Part shown: in pieces, positions 29,641 to 39,703 of the stretch
Position numbering within the stretch: position 1 is the stretch's first letter
Layout: the number at the start of each line of letters is the position of its first letter
Source: Firmicutes bacterium ADurb.Bin146
GTDB taxonomy: Bacteria > Bacillota > Clostridia > DUPQ01
NCBI GenBank assembly: GCA_002070475.1
Contig: MWDI01000060.1
Coordinates: 1-64,000 of the forward strand
Length of the DNA stretch: 64,000 nt
Direction: 5' to 3'
Translations under genes and position numbers: made by a program
The notes under the pieces: generated by a model
Told to the model about the DNA's origin: nothing
What the model saw: the letters and a program-made list of their open reading frames with translations, nothing else
Databases searched by the model: none

Positions 29641-31461
29641 ATGAACGAAAAAGGAAACATATCTATTAATACGGAAAATATTCTTCCTATTATCAAAAAA
29701 TGGCTTTATTCAGATAAAGACATCTTTTTAAGGGAAGTAGTATCAAATGCGATTGATGCAATAACAAAACATAAAAAAGTCGCATCATTAGGCGAAAGCG
29801 AAAAACCAGAAAAATACAGAGTTGATGTAAAAGTCAATAAAAAGGAAAAAACAATTACTGTTTCTGATAATGGTATAGGAATGACTTTTGATGAAGTAAA
29901 ACAATACATTAATCAAATTGCATTTTCTGGAGCAATTGATTTCTTTGAAAAGTATAAGGACAAGACAGATGCGCAAGATCAGATTATCGGTCATTTTGGT
30001 TTGGGATTTTATTCAGTGTTTATGGTTTCTGAATTTGTTGAAATTCAGACCAAGTCATATATTGAATCGGAGCAAGCTGTTTACTGGAAATCTGATGGAA
30101 CAAGCGGTTATGAGATGTCTGAAGGAAAAAGAACAATTCATGGCACAGATATCATTATGCATTTAAATTCAGATAAAGAAAATAAGGATCTTTTAAATGT
30201 ATGGAAGCTACGCGAAATACTGGAAAAGTATTGTAAATTCCTGCCTGTTGAAATTTATCTTTCTGAAGAAGGAGCTAAAAAAGATGAAAAACAGGAAGAG
30301 AAACCAGTTAATAATACATCTCCATTATGGTTAAAAGATGCTAAGGATTGCACTGATGAGGAATACAAGGAATTTTATAGAGAAGTATTTCATGACTTCA
30401 AAGAACCGCTATTTTGGATACATCTAAAAATGGATTATCCAGTAAACTTAAGAGGCATACTATATTTCCCAAAACTGACAAAAGAATATAATACTTTGGA
30501 AGGCAAAATACAGTTATACTGTAATCAGGTATATGTTGCAGATAATATAAAAGAAGTAATACCGGAATTCCTTCTTCTTCTAAAAGGTGTTATAGACTGT
30601 CCCGATCTTCCGCTTAATGTATCCAGAAGTTTTCTTCAAAATGACGGTTATGCAGGCAAGATAGCTGGCCATATTTCTAAAAAAGTATCGGATAAGCTCA
30701 AGCAGTTGTATAAAGATGATGCTGAACAATATTATAAATATTGGGATGATATCAACATATTTGTAAAATATGGCTGCCTAAAAGAAGACAAGTTTTATGA
30801 TAAAGTAAAAGATTCTATTGTGTACAAAGATATTTACGACAAGTATCATACGCTAGAACAGTTCAAAAAAGATATCGAAGATAAAAAACAAAAGGACAAG
30901 ATATATTATGTCTCTGATCTTCAGAAACAGGCTCAATATATAAATATGTTCAAGGAACAGGAGCTTAATGCTGTAATTTTAGATAACATTTTGGATTCGC
31001 ATTTTATATCATTTATTGAATCGAAAGTACAAGGCACTTCCTTTATAAGTATCGACAGCGGTATTAAAGATGTACTCGGTGAAGATGATAAATCAGAAGG
31101 TTTTGAGGATGTTAAGAAATACTTTGAAGAATTGTTAAGCGATAAGAATATCACTGTCGAACTTAAAGCGCTTAAGACAGCTGATGTAAGTGCTGTTGTT
31201 ACAACTAATGAATACGAAACAAGAATGAAGAGTATGCAGACAATGTATGGTATGGATATCCCTTCTACAAATACACTTGTACTCAACACTCATAATCATG
31301 TGGTCAAGAAGCTTGCCTCCATAGAGAATGAACAGAAGAAAAAGGATGTTGCATTATATATTTACCAGCTTGCAATGCTGACTGCAGGAAAATTAGAAAA
31401 AGAGGATATGACAGATTTTTTAAGAAGAAATAACGAAATGCTTAACAAGACAGCTGATTAG
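29641..31461 (+). CDS. htpG: Hsp90-family chaperone HtpG
   Basis: ATP-dependent chaperone dimer of the cytosol. The GHKL ATPase domain has SNAIDA, VSDNGIGMT, FGLGFYSVFMVS and GTDIIMHL-type motifs; the middle domain shows LRGILYFPK, LYCNQVYVAD and LNVSRSFLQND. The first ATP-binding helix reads LREVVSNAIDA rather than the common LRELISNASDA, so this copy is somewhat diverged, but the key Asn and Asp remain. The start is ATG 29641, five bases after GGAGGT; an in-frame ATG at 29629 overlaps that site. 606 residues. It is downstream of the CIRCE operon and may be co-transcribed. Confidence 0.95.
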   Translation: MNEKGNISINTENILPIIKKWLYSDKDIFLREVVSNAIDAITKHKKVASLGESEKPEKYRVDVKVNKKEKTITVSDNGIGMTFDEVKQYINQIAFSGAIDFFEKYKDKTDAQDQIIGHFGLGFYSVFMVSEFVEIQTKSYIESEQAVYWKSDGTSGYEMSEGKRTIHGTDIIMHLNSDKENKDLLNVWKLREILEKYCKFLPVEIYLSEEGAKKDEKQEEKPVNNTSPLWLKDAKDCTDEEYKEFYREVFHDFKEPLFWIHLKMDYPVNLRGILYFPKLTKEYNTLEGKIQLYCNQVYVADNIKEVIPEFLLLLKGVIDCPDLPLNVSRSFLQNDGYAGKIAGHISKKVSDKLKQLYKDDAEQYYKYWDDINIFVKYGCLKEDKFYDKVKDSIVYKDIYDKYHTLEQFKKDIEDKKQKDKIYYVSDLQKQAQYINMFKEQELNAVILDNILDSHFISFIESKVQGTSFISIDSGIKDVLGEDDKSEGFEDVKKYFEELLSDKNITVELKALKTADVSAVVTTNEYETRMKSMQTMYGMDIPSTNTLVLNTHNHVVKKLASIENEQKKKDVALYIYQLAMLTAGKLEKEDMTDFLRRNNEMLNKTAD

Positions 31462-31505
31462 TATAGTATTATATACTAAGAATGAAATACGGAGCGTGAG
31501 GGATT

Positions 31506-34500
31506 TTGGGAAATGTAAGAAGAATATATGTAGAACGGAAAAAAGGTTTTGATTTAGAAGCAAAAAATCTATATGAGCAGTGCGTGACGCTTCTTAGAGT
31601 ACAAGGTTTAGAATACATACGTATTTTTAATAGATATGATATTCAAGGGTTAGATGAAAGCATTTATGCCGTAGCAAAATACGGCATTTTTGCTGAAATT
31701 CAAACAGATAATGTGTTTGAAGAAAAACTGGAATGTACAGGTGCATCTTATGTTTTCGCATATGAATATCTGCCTGGACAATATGACCAAAGAGCAGATT
31801 CTACTGAACAGTGTATACAGCTTATATCCCATAAAAGACCTATTGTTAAAACAGCAAAAGTAATATGCTTGTTTGGTATTCTTGATGAAAAGAATATTGA
31901 TACAATTAAAAAATATATTATTAATCCTGTGGAATGCCGTATAGCGGATATGAATAAACCAGATGATTTATCAGAGCATTTTGAAATTCCTGAAAAAGTG
32001 GATATAGTCCACGGCTTCATAAAATCAAATGATAAAGCTATAAATGATATGAGAAATAAATGCGGATTTGCTATGAGTAAAGAGGATCTTGTATTTGTAA
32101 AAGACTATTTCAAATCAATAAACAGGGATCCAAGTATTACAGAATTGAGAGTGATTGATACATATTGGTCAGATCATTGCAGGCATACCACATTCAATAC
32201 CATATTATCAGATATCTCCATCGAAAAAGATATATTCAATGAGACATGCGAAAATGCTTTTCATAAATATCTGGAAATAAGGGATGAATTATATAAAGAT
32301 AAGATAAAAGATCTTTGTCTTATGGACATTGCGACAATAGGCGCAAAGTACTTGAAAAGCAAAGGCATGCTTAATGATCTTGAAGATACAAAAGAGAACA
32401 ATGCTTGTTCCATTATAGTTAATGTACCGGTTGATGGAAATGAAGAAAAATGGCTTGTAATGTTTAAAAATGAAACGCATAACCATCCTACTGAAATTGA
32501 ACCTTTCGGAGGCGCAGCGACATGTCTTGGCGGCGCAATAAGAGACCCTCTATCAGGAAGAAGTTATGTGTATCAGGCAATGAGAGTAACAGGAGCTGGT
32601 AATCCTTTTACTGAAATAGAAGATACTCTTCCAGGAAAGCTGCCTCAGATAAAGATTATAAGAGAGGCGGCAAATGGTTATAGTTCCTATGGAAATCAAG
32701 TTGGGCTTGCCACAGGACAGGTTGATGAAATATATCACGAGGGATATGTTGCAAAAAGAATGGAGATTGGAGCAGTTATTGCCGCTGCACCTTTAGCAAA
32801 TGTAAAAAGATGCGATCCTGTTGCCGGTGATGTGATAATTCTGATTGGAGGAAGAACAGGCAGAGATGGCTTAGGTGGTGCTACTGGCTCATCAAAAACG
32901 CACACTGCAGAATCACTAGAAATGTGTGGAGCTGAAGTGCAGAAAGGAAATGCACCGACTGAACGCAAAATTCAAAGACTATTTCGCAATCCGAAGATGA
33001 GCTGTATGATAAAAAAATGCAATGATTTCGGAGCTGGCGGGGTTGCAGTAGCAATTGGCGAGCTTGCAGAAGGATTGGATATTTACTTGGATAATGTACC
33101 AAAGAAATATGAAGGTCTCGACGGCACTGAACTAGCTATTTCTGAATCACAGGAAAGAATGGCTATCGTTATTGATAAAAATGATATTGAAAAAGCACTT
33201 CAATTAGCAAGAGAAGAAAATTTGGAAGCGACTTTAGTGGCTGAGGTAACAGATACAAAACGTTTAAGGATGTTTTGGAATAAAAATGTTATTGTAGATA
33301 TTGAAAGAAGTTTTTTAGATTCTAATGGAGTAAAACAATATGCAACAGCCTATATTTCCAAAAAGGATGGACAAAAAAATCCATTTAATGAAAGACAAAA
33401 TAAATCATTTAAAGAACAGTTATTTGATTCAGTAACTGATTTGAATACATGCTCAAAAAAGGGTCTTATAGAAAAATTTGATAGTACTATAGGAGCTTCA
33501 ACGATTTTAATGCCTTTAGGCGGCAAGAACCAGATTACTCCTTCTGAGGCAATGGTTGCTAAATTGCCTGTTCTTGATAAAGCTAGCAATTACTGTACAT
33601 TGATGGCATACGGTTTTTTCCCACAGATTTTTGAATGGTCATGTTTTACAGGAGCATGCTATTCTGTGCTTTCATCAGTATCAAAAATTGTGAGCGCGGG
33701 CGGAAATTATAAGAATATACGGCTGACTTTTCAGGAATACTTTGAAAGCTTAAGAAAAGACCCTGAAAGATGGGGTAAACCCTTACAGGCAATGCTAGGT
33801 GCTTTGCATGCACAGCTGGAACTTAGTATGCCTGCAATCGGAGGAAAAGATTCCATGTCAGGATCTTTCATGGACATGGATGTAGTTCCTACTCTTGTAA
33901 GCTTTGCTGTAAGCCATACTGATTCATCCCGAGTATTATCACCAGAATTTAAGAAATCTGGTAATATGGTCATAGCATTTAAGCATAGAAAAAAAATAGA
34001 TATGACTCCTGATTTTAAAAATTCATTGAAGATATTTGAGGTTTTTGAAGAGTTATCAGACCAATTGTGTATTTTATCAGCTTCGACAGTTAAACATAAA
34101 GGTTATTCAGAAGCAATATTAAAAATGTGTTTTGGAAATATGATCGGCTTCGAACTTTTATCAAATCCGCAGCAGTTATTCAATCCAGCTTATTGTGATA
34201 TAGTTGCAGAAATAGATTTTGATAAAGTATCTGATATATCACTGCTTCAAAAGAAGTATAAAGATATCGATATTTCCATACTTGGCAGAACTATTATTGA
34301 ACCATATTTTATTGCTAAAGATAATTCAATAAGCTTGAATGAACTAATTAAAGCATATACAGATAAATATGAGCCTGTATTTACTACAAAAGCAATTACA
34401 GAAACACCTCAAATAACTAACGAATCATATGGTATTAATAAAATAATATACTGTAAACAAAAAATCGCACGTCCAAGGGTATTTATACCGGTATTTCCAG

Positions 34501-35267
34501 GCACAAATTGTGAATATGACACAAAAAGAGCTTTTGAAAATCAGGATGCTGTATGCAATATTACCATTTTTAGAAATCTTTCATCAAATGATATAGAAGA
34601 ATCCGTTAAGGAATTTGTAAAAAAAATTAATGAATCCAATATTATAGTAATTCCCGGTGGATTTTCTGCAGGTGATGAGCCTGATGGATCTGGTAAGTTT
34701 ATTTCCACAGTATTTCGAAATCCATATATCAAGGATGCTGTATATAAAATGCTTTATAAACGTGATGGTCTAATGCTAGGCATATGTAACGGATTCCAAG
34801 CTCTTATAAAACTAGGATTAGTTCCATATGGGGAAGTAACCGAACTGTCTGAAAACAGCCCTACACTGACTTTTAATAGTATAGGAAGGCATGTATCCTG
34901 TATGGTTAATACGAAAGTAGTGTCCAAACTTTCTCCTTGGTTCTCATGTGTAGAACTTGATGAGGTATTTACAATACCTGTAAGTCATGGTGAAGGCAGA
35001 TTTATCTGTTCTTCAGAAGAATATAAAATATTATCAGAAAATGGACAGATTGCTACTCAGTATGTTGATGACTTAAATAATCCATCATATGATATCAAAT
35101 ATAATCCGAATGGATCATATTATGCGATTGAAGGCATAACCAGTAAGGATGGTAGGATACTTGGTAAAATGGGCCATTCTGAAAGAATTGGGGATTATGT
35201 AGCTAAGAATGTGCCAGGGAACAAAGACCAGAGGCTGTTCGCATCAGCAGTAAAATACTTCAGATAG
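31506..35267 (+). CDS. purL: Phosphoribosylformylglycinamidine synthase, single-chain PurL
   Basis: Fourth step of purine synthesis: FGAR + glutamine + ATP to FGAM. This is the long single-chain form (1,253 residues) with the PurS-like, synthetase and glutaminase parts fused. The synthetase region shows SDHCRHTTFNT, NETHNHPTEIEPFGGAATCLGG and FGAGGVAVAIGELAEG. The glutaminase has GGFSAGDE, the nucleophile C1094 in LGICNGFQAL and SHGEGRF with the histidine. The start is TTG after GAGGGA. No other pur gene is adjacent. It is of the clostridial-type family. Confidence 0.96.
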   Translation: MGNVRRIYVERKKGFDLEAKNLYEQCVTLLRVQGLEYIRIFNRYDIQGLDESIYAVAKYGIFAEIQTDNVFEEKLECTGASYVFAYEYLPGQYDQRADSTEQCIQLISHKRPIVKTAKVICLFGILDEKNIDTIKKYIINPVECRIADMNKPDDLSEHFEIPEKVDIVHGFIKSNDKAINDMRNKCGFAMSKEDLVFVKDYFKSINRDPSITELRVIDTYWSDHCRHTTFNTILSDISIEKDIFNETCENAFHKYLEIRDELYKDKIKDLCLMDIATIGAKYLKSKGMLNDLEDTKENNACSIIVNVPVDGNEEKWLVMFKNETHNHPTEIEPFGGAATCLGGAIRDPLSGRSYVYQAMRVTGAGNPFTEIEDTLPGKLPQIKIIREAANGYSSYGNQVGLATGQVDEIYHEGYVAKRMEIGAVIAAAPLANVKRCDPVAGDVIILIGGRTGRDGLGGATGSSKTHTAESLEMCGAEVQKGNAPTERKIQRLFRNPKMSCMIKKCNDFGAGGVAVAIGELAEGLDIYLDNVPKKYEGLDGTELAISESQERMAIVIDKNDIEKALQLAREENLEATLVAEVTDTKRLRMFWNKNVIVDIERSFLDSNGVKQYATAYISKKDGQKNPFNERQNKSFKEQLFDSVTDLNTCSKKGLIEKFDSTIGASTILMPLGGKNQITPSEAMVAKLPVLDKASNYCTLMAYGFFPQIFEWSCFTGACYSVLSSVSKIVSAGGNYKNIRLTFQEYFESLRKDPERWGKPLQAMLGALHAQLELSMPAIGGKDSMSGSFMDMDVVPTLVSFAVSHTDSSRVLSPEFKKSGNMVIAFKHRKKIDMTPDFKNSLKIFEVFEELSDQLCILSASTVKHKGYSEAILKMCFGNMIGFELLSNPQQLFNPAYCDIVAEIDFDKVSDISLLQKKYKDIDISILGRTIIEPYFIAKDNSISLNELIKAYTDKYEPVFTTKAITETPQITNESYGINKIIYCKQKIARPRVFIPVFPGTNCEYDTKRAFENQDAVCNITIFRNLSSNDIEESVKEFVKKINESNIIVIPGGFSAGDEPDGSGKFISTVFRNPYIKDAVYKMLYKRDGLMLGICNGFQALIKLGLVPYGEVTELSENSPTLTFNSIGRHVSCMVNTKVVSKLSPWFSCVELDEVFTIPVSHGEGRFICSSEEYKILSENGQIATQYVDDLNNPSYDIKYNPNGSYYAIEGITSKDGRILGKMGHSERIGDYVAKNVPGNKDQRLFASAVKYFR

Positions 35268-35283
35268 TATATAGGAGGAGAGA

Positions 35284-36321
35284 ATGATATCAAAAACAGT
35301 AATTAAGAAAGTGATAGAATTTGATAACCCAGGAAGAATAGGATATGATTTTCTAGATGGGTCATTCAGGGATATTAAATATGTTGAACTTAATATGCCT
35401 AAAAAAGAAGAATATAATTGGCAGAAACCTGAGTATTTTGCTGATATGTATCCAAAATACAAAAATTTTGACGGATTTCTTCACCTAGATGAATATAATA
35501 ACCTATGGGGACGGATGACCCACGACACTACAGGAGGTGGAGAGGTTCTTGAAGGTGCTTTAAAATCATGGGAAGATTTGAGTTCTTACAAAGTTCCTGA
35601 TATAGATGATGAAAGAAGATTTCATAATGCGCATTTGAGTGTAGAACCTTATAAAGAAAGATTTATATTAGGTCCTTTACCTGGTTGCACCTTTGCTATT
35701 ATGAGAAATATCCGTAAAATGGAAATATTTTTAGAAGACCTCATTTTAGAAGAAGAAAATGTTCTTAAACTTCAGGATATGGTTATTCAAAAGCTTGTAA
35801 ACATGGTGGAAATGTATGGAGCAATGAAGTGTGTTGATGCAATTTTCTTTTGTGAGGACTGGGGTACACAGGACAGGCTTTTAGTATCTCCTGAAATGTG
35901 GAGAAAAATATTTAAACCTGCTTATGTCAGGTTATGCAATAGCGCACATAAGAATAATTTAAAAGTCATTATGCATTCGTGCGGTTATATATATGAGATT
36001 CTTGATGACCTACTTGATGCCGGAGTAGATGTATTTCAACTCGATCAACCTACATTAATGGGTATAGACAGATTGGCAGACAAAATCAGCAATAAAGCTA
36101 CTTTATTTTCACCTGTTGATATTCAGGCTATACTTCCGACAGGCAACAAAGAATTAATAGAAAAAGGCGCACAACAGATGGTAGACTACTTTTATAAAAA
36201 AGGCGGACTTATAGCAAAAGATTATGGCGATTATAACACCTTACATATAAAAAATGAATGGGCTGGATGGGCTCGTAACAAATTTTTCGAAATCGGCGGA
36301 ATTGATCCAAGAAAAAAGTAG
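35284..36321 (+). CDS. Uroporphyrinogen decarboxylase-family protein (methyltransferase-like)
   Basis: 345 residues with the UroD/MtaA TIM-barrel fold. Visible family segments are LGPLPGCTFAIMRN, FFCEDWGTQDRLLVSPEMW, VIMHSCGYIYEILDDLLDAGVDVFQLDQP and FSPVDIQAILP. The His-x-Cys (HSCG) is the place where methylcobalamin:CoM-type methyltransferases bind zinc. No heme synthesis genes and no corrinoid protein are nearby, so true HemE activity is unlikely; a methyl-transfer or glycoside-related role is possible. GGAGGAG precedes the ATG, 16 bases after purL. Confidence 0.82.
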   Translation: MISKTVIKKVIEFDNPGRIGYDFLDGSFRDIKYVELNMPKKEEYNWQKPEYFADMYPKYKNFDGFLHLDEYNNLWGRMTHDTTGGGEVLEGALKSWEDLSSYKVPDIDDERRFHNAHLSVEPYKERFILGPLPGCTFAIMRNIRKMEIFLEDLILEEENVLKLQDMVIQKLVNMVEMYGAMKCVDAIFFCEDWGTQDRLLVSPEMWRKIFKPAYVRLCNSAHKNNLKVIMHSCGYIYEILDDLLDAGVDVFQLDQPTLMGIDRLADKISNKATLFSPVDIQAILPTGNKELIEKGAQQMVDYFYKKGGLIAKDYGDYNTLHIKNEWAGWARNKFFEIGGIDPRKK

Positions 36322-36324
36322 TAA

Positions 36325-36353
36325 TTCACGATTTTATTTATTTGTGATATTAT
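36325..36353 (+). promoter_or_regulatory. Promoter of the mltG operon
   Basis: TTCACG (36325-36330), 17-base spacer, TATTAT (36348-36353), with TGA just before the -10 forming an extended -10. It is the only clear promoter before the coupled mltG-to-helicase gene run. Confidence 0.65.
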
Positions 36354-36381
36354 GTATTAGATTGAATTTTGGAGTGGACGA

Positions 36382-37800
36382 TTGACTGATAAAGATACAA
36401 ATAAGCTAGAGCAAGCAATACACGATGAAGAGGATATTGTAAAAGTTACGGATGATTCAGAATTACAAGATTATGAATCTCATGAAACGAATACTCAAGA
36501 ACAGGATAAATCAGTTGTTAATGGGCAAGATGTTCCATATAAGGATAACAAGATACTTGCGTTCATAGATAGCATATGGAAATTTTTTAGCAAAGAAGAA
36601 GCAGTTAAAAGAAGAGAAAGAAAAAAACATAAGACTGTTAAAATAATTGTTTATAAGCCTAAATCCCAATTTCGTAAATTTTTATCCTTGATGATATGGT
36701 TAGGATTTCTGTTTTTATTAGGATTCGTTTTTTATAAAGGATATACTTTTACAAATAATCTAGTAAAAGAGGTTAATGTCTTTGATGCTAAAGCCTCAAT
36801 TGGTGTTATAGATAAAAAAAATGAAAAAGTAATAAATATTCCTAAAGGTGCAACAACAAAAGATATTGCTAAAATTCTAGTAGATGAGGGGATAATTACA
36901 AATGATACATATTTTTGGGTATATTCGCTTTTAATGGGTAATGAAGGCAATTATAAATCCGGTAATCATATTTTTGATGCTACTGTTACATATGATTCTG
37001 GAGAAATAGATTTAGTAACAGCACAGGGTTATGAAATGCTGATTTACATCCTTTCTCAAGATAGCGTGCCAAATCCAACAAAAAAGATTTTCTTTACAGA
37101 AGGATTGACGATAGCACAGACAGTTAAAAAATTTACTGAAAATGGGATAGGAAAAACTGAAGATTTCTATTCAGTATGCGAAACATATGATTTTGGATAT
37201 GATTTTATAGACTTAATTCCTCAGGATTCCAGAAGAACTAATAGGCTTGAAGGTTATTTATTCCCTGATACTTATATATTCGATGTTACAGCTGATGAAA
37301 ATGAGAATGTAAAAAAGATGCTTGATAATTTCAATAACAAATTTAGTGATATATATAGAGCGAAAGCAAAATCTCTTGGGTATTCAATTGATGATATTAT
37401 AATTATTGCGTCATTGCTTGAAAAGGAAGCATCTACAATGGATGAAAGAGCAATGATAGCAGGTGTTATATATAACAGGCTGAAGTCAACAGATACCTAT
37501 CTGAATTATCTTCAAATTGATGCTACAATACAGTACATTTATATTAATGAAACCGGAGAAGTCAAGGAATTCTTAACCAATGAAGACCACGAAATTATGA
37601 ACAGTTATAATACTTACATGTATAAAGGACTGCCTCCAGGACCAATTTGTAATCCTTCCTTGTCAAGTATTGCTGCTGCATTATATCCTGAAATACATAA
37701 TTATTACTATTATGTGGCAAAGAATGATGGAACAGACGCACACGCATATGCTACAACTCTCGCACAGCATAACTATAATGTAGCCTTATACTCGAAATAG
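36382..37800 (+). CDS. mltG: Endolytic transglycosylase MltG
   Basis: Cleaves nascent peptidoglycan strands in the membrane and so limits glycan length. A long acidic cytoplasmic N-terminus (about residues 1-95) with a basic RRERKKHK patch precedes one membrane segment (about 98-118). The extracellular YceG domain shows the catalytic-Glu region ASLLEKEASTMDERAMIAGVIYNRL, then LQIDATIQY and YKGLPPGPICNPSLSSIAAAL. The start is TTG, with GGAGTGG six to ten bases upstream. It heads the operon with trmR and trhP, as in Bacillus (yrrL-yrrM-yrrN/O). Confidence 0.93.
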   Translation: MTDKDTNKLEQAIHDEEDIVKVTDDSELQDYESHETNTQEQDKSVVNGQDVPYKDNKILAFIDSIWKFFSKEEAVKRRERKKHKTVKIIVYKPKSQFRKFLSLMIWLGFLFLLGFVFYKGYTFTNNLVKEVNVFDAKASIGVIDKKNEKVINIPKGATTKDIAKILVDEGIITNDTYFWVYSLLMGNEGNYKSGNHIFDATVTYDSGEIDLVTAQGYEMLIYILSQDSVPNPTKKIFFTEGLTIAQTVKKFTENGIGKTEDFYSVCETYDFGYDFIDLIPQDSRRTNRLEGYLFPDTYIFDVTADENENVKKMLDNFNNKFSDIYRAKAKSLGYSIDDIIIIASLLEKEASTMDERAMIAGVIYNRLKSTDTYLNYLQIDATIQYIYINETGEVKEFLTNEDHEIMNSYNTYMYKGLPPGPICNPSLSSIAAALYPEIHNYYYYVAKNDGTDAHAYATTLAQHNYNVALYSK

Positions 37801-37802
37801 AC

Positions 37803-38456
37803 ATGGAGAAGCGATTCAGTATTGTAAATAATGATGTTGAAAAATATATACAAGATACTCTTGCACCATTAAAAATGGAATTAAAGCTAATTCATGATAA
37901 TTCTATAAAAGAAGGCATACCTGTTGCAAAATTGGAGGCTTTAAGAGTGATGGAGAATATACTGATATTGAAAAAACCTTTTTCAATTCTTGAGCTAGGT
38001 TGCGCGGTAGGTTTTACTAGTATATTCTTTTCACAATACCTTAAAGAAGATGGTTATATAGATACTGTAGAAAATGATAGTGATATGATTGATCGAGCCA
38101 GAATTAACATTAAGATGCTTGCTCTGGAAGATAAGATAAATATTATTTATGCTGAAGCATTAGATTACCTTAAAAATATTAATAAGAAATATGATATTAT
38201 ATTTATTGATGCCGCAAAAGGACAGTATGAAGGATATTTTGATTTATGTTCCAATCTTATAAATGACGGCGGTGTTATAATTGCAGATAATGTCTTATAT
38301 AGGGGAATGGTTGCAAAAGGAGACAAAATCCCACACAGACAGAATACTTTAGTAGAAAGATTGCGCCATTTCCTTAATAAAATTACAAAGGATGAAAGGT
38401 TCAGCACTTCGATATTGTCAGTTGGTGACGGATTATCGATTTCGGTAAAAAAATGA
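37803..38456 (+). CDS. trmR: O-methyltransferase, probable tRNA 5-hydroxyuridine methyltransferase TrmR
   Basis: SAM-dependent O-methyltransferase of the caffeoyl-CoA/COMT type. SAM motif I is LELGCAVGFTSIFF, the acidic motif is TVENDS, and IIFIDAAKGQY and GVIIADNVLYRG mark the metal and substrate side. Its place between mltG and a U32 peptidase-family gene matches yrrM in Bacillus, where the product methylates 5-hydroxyuridine at tRNA position 34. The ribosome binding site is weak. The last four bases overlap the next gene (ATGA). Confidence 0.85.
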   Translation: MEKRFSIVNNDVEKYIQDTLAPLKMELKLIHDNSIKEGIPVAKLEALRVMENILILKKPFSILELGCAVGFTSIFFSQYLKEDGYIDTVENDSDMIDRARINIKMLALEDKINIIYAEALDYLKNINKKYDIIFIDAAKGQYEGYFDLCSNLINDGGVIIADNVLYRGMVAKGDKIPHRQNTLVERLRHFLNKITKDERFSTSILSVGDGLSISVKK

Positions 38457-39703
38457 GAAAAATAGAACTTCTAGCTCCTGCTGGAAACATGGAAAAATTA
38501 AGAATTGCATACTCCTATGGAGCTGATGCAGTATATCTAGGGTTGAATAGATTCAGCTTACGTGATAAGGCAGACAACTTTACTTTTGAAGAACTTGATA
38601 CAGCAGTTAAGTATGCCAAATCACTTAATAAAAAAATATATGTTACATTGAATATATTGCCAAAAAATAAGGATTTACAGGATATTATTCTTACATTGGA
38701 CCAGTTGTCAGAAATAAAACCGGATGCAATCATAATTGCAGATATAGGATTAATAGATATTGTTAGAAGACATGCAAGTAAAGTAGATATTCATGTAAGT
38801 ACACAGGCGAATATACTTAACAGCGAAAGTGCGAAAGTATTTTGCAGGCTTGGCGCAAAAAGGCTAATTTTAGCTCGAGAATTATCATTAAAGGATGTAA
38901 ATGAAATCAAAAATGCTGTTGGAAATGAGCATGAGATTGAGATTTTCATACATGGAGCCATGTGTATGTCTTACTCGGGACGTTGCCTGTTAAGTTCTTA
39001 TTTGACAGGAAGAGATGCAAATCAAGGTGATTGTGCGCAACCTTGCAGGTGGAAATATGCTCTTATGGAGGAAAAAAGACCTGGTCAGTATTTTCCAATA
39101 TATGAAGATGATTACAGCTCGTATATATTAAATTCAAAGGATCTTAATATGATAAATCATATCCCTGAACTTTTGGAGAGTAAAGCGGATAGTTTTAAAA
39201 TTGAAGGTCGCATGAAAAGCGCGTTGTATGTCGCTACAGTTACCAAAGCATACAGATCAGCATTTGATGATTATATAAAAGACAAACAAATATATATTTC
39301 TAATCTTGATGAATATAACGAGATTGTTTCCATAGCGAGCCATAGGCAGTTCACGACTGCATATAACATCGAATGCAATAAGGATTTTATTCAACAAACA
39401 AACGAATCCATGATATATTCAGATTCTAGCTACATACGTAGCCATACATATCTTGGATTAGTCGAGGAGTATGATAGTAAGAGCAGCCTAGCAAGAGTCC
39501 ATGAATTTAATCCTGTATTTATTGATGATACAGTTATACTTATGTCTCCGAACAAGAGAAATTACGAACAAAAAGTGAAATTCATATATGATGAAGATAT
39601 GAACCAATTATCTAAAGCAAATCATCCCGCTATGACATATTTTTTAAAAACTGACATTCCAGTTATGAAAGATACTTTAATTATCAAAAGAGGTGGACAA
39701 TGA
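38453..39703 (+). CDS. trhP: U32 peptidase-family tRNA hydroxylation protein TrhP
   Basis: Peptidase U32 family, 416 residues, closest in length to Bacillus YrrO (TrhP2). Despite the family name, such proteins act in prephenate-dependent hydroxylation of U34 in tRNA, supplying the substrate for TrmR. Visible features are the N-terminal ELLAPAGNMEKLRIAY, the strand-rich barrel with HVSTQANILN, and the cysteine cluster segment HGAMCMSYSGRCLLSSYL...CAQPCRW. EGRMKSALYVATVTKAYR closes the conserved part. Bacillus has two U32 genes here; this window has one. It overlaps the proC fusion by four bases. Confidence 0.85.
   Translation: MRKIELLAPAGNMEKLRIAYSYGADAVYLGLNRFSLRDKADNFTFEELDTAVKYAKSLNKKIYVTLNILPKNKDLQDIILTLDQLSEIKPDAIIIADIGLIDIVRRHASKVDIHVSTQANILNSESAKVFCRLGAKRLILARELSLKDVNEIKNAVGNEHEIEIFIHGAMCMSYSGRCLLSSYLTGRDANQGDCAQPCRWKYALMEEKRPGQYFPIYEDDYSSYILNSKDLNMINHIPELLESKADSFKIEGRMKSALYVATVTKAYRSAFDDYIKDKQIYISNLDEYNEIVSIASHRQFTTAYNIECNKDFIQQTNESMIYSDSSYIRSHTYLGLVEEYDSKSSLARVHEFNPVFIDDTVILMSPNKRNYEQKVKFIYDEDMNQLSKANHPAMTYFLKTDIPVMKDTLIIKRGGQ

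Noticed and set aside
31458..31479. TTAGTATA/TATACTAA inverted repeat after htpG as terminator
   Set aside because: The stem is almost all A/T with no T-run; it overlaps the htpG stop and is probably chance in an AT-rich genome.
35284..36321. Naming the UroD-family gene hemE
   Set aside because: No porphyrin synthesis genes nearby, and the HSCG motif points to methyltransferase-type relatives.
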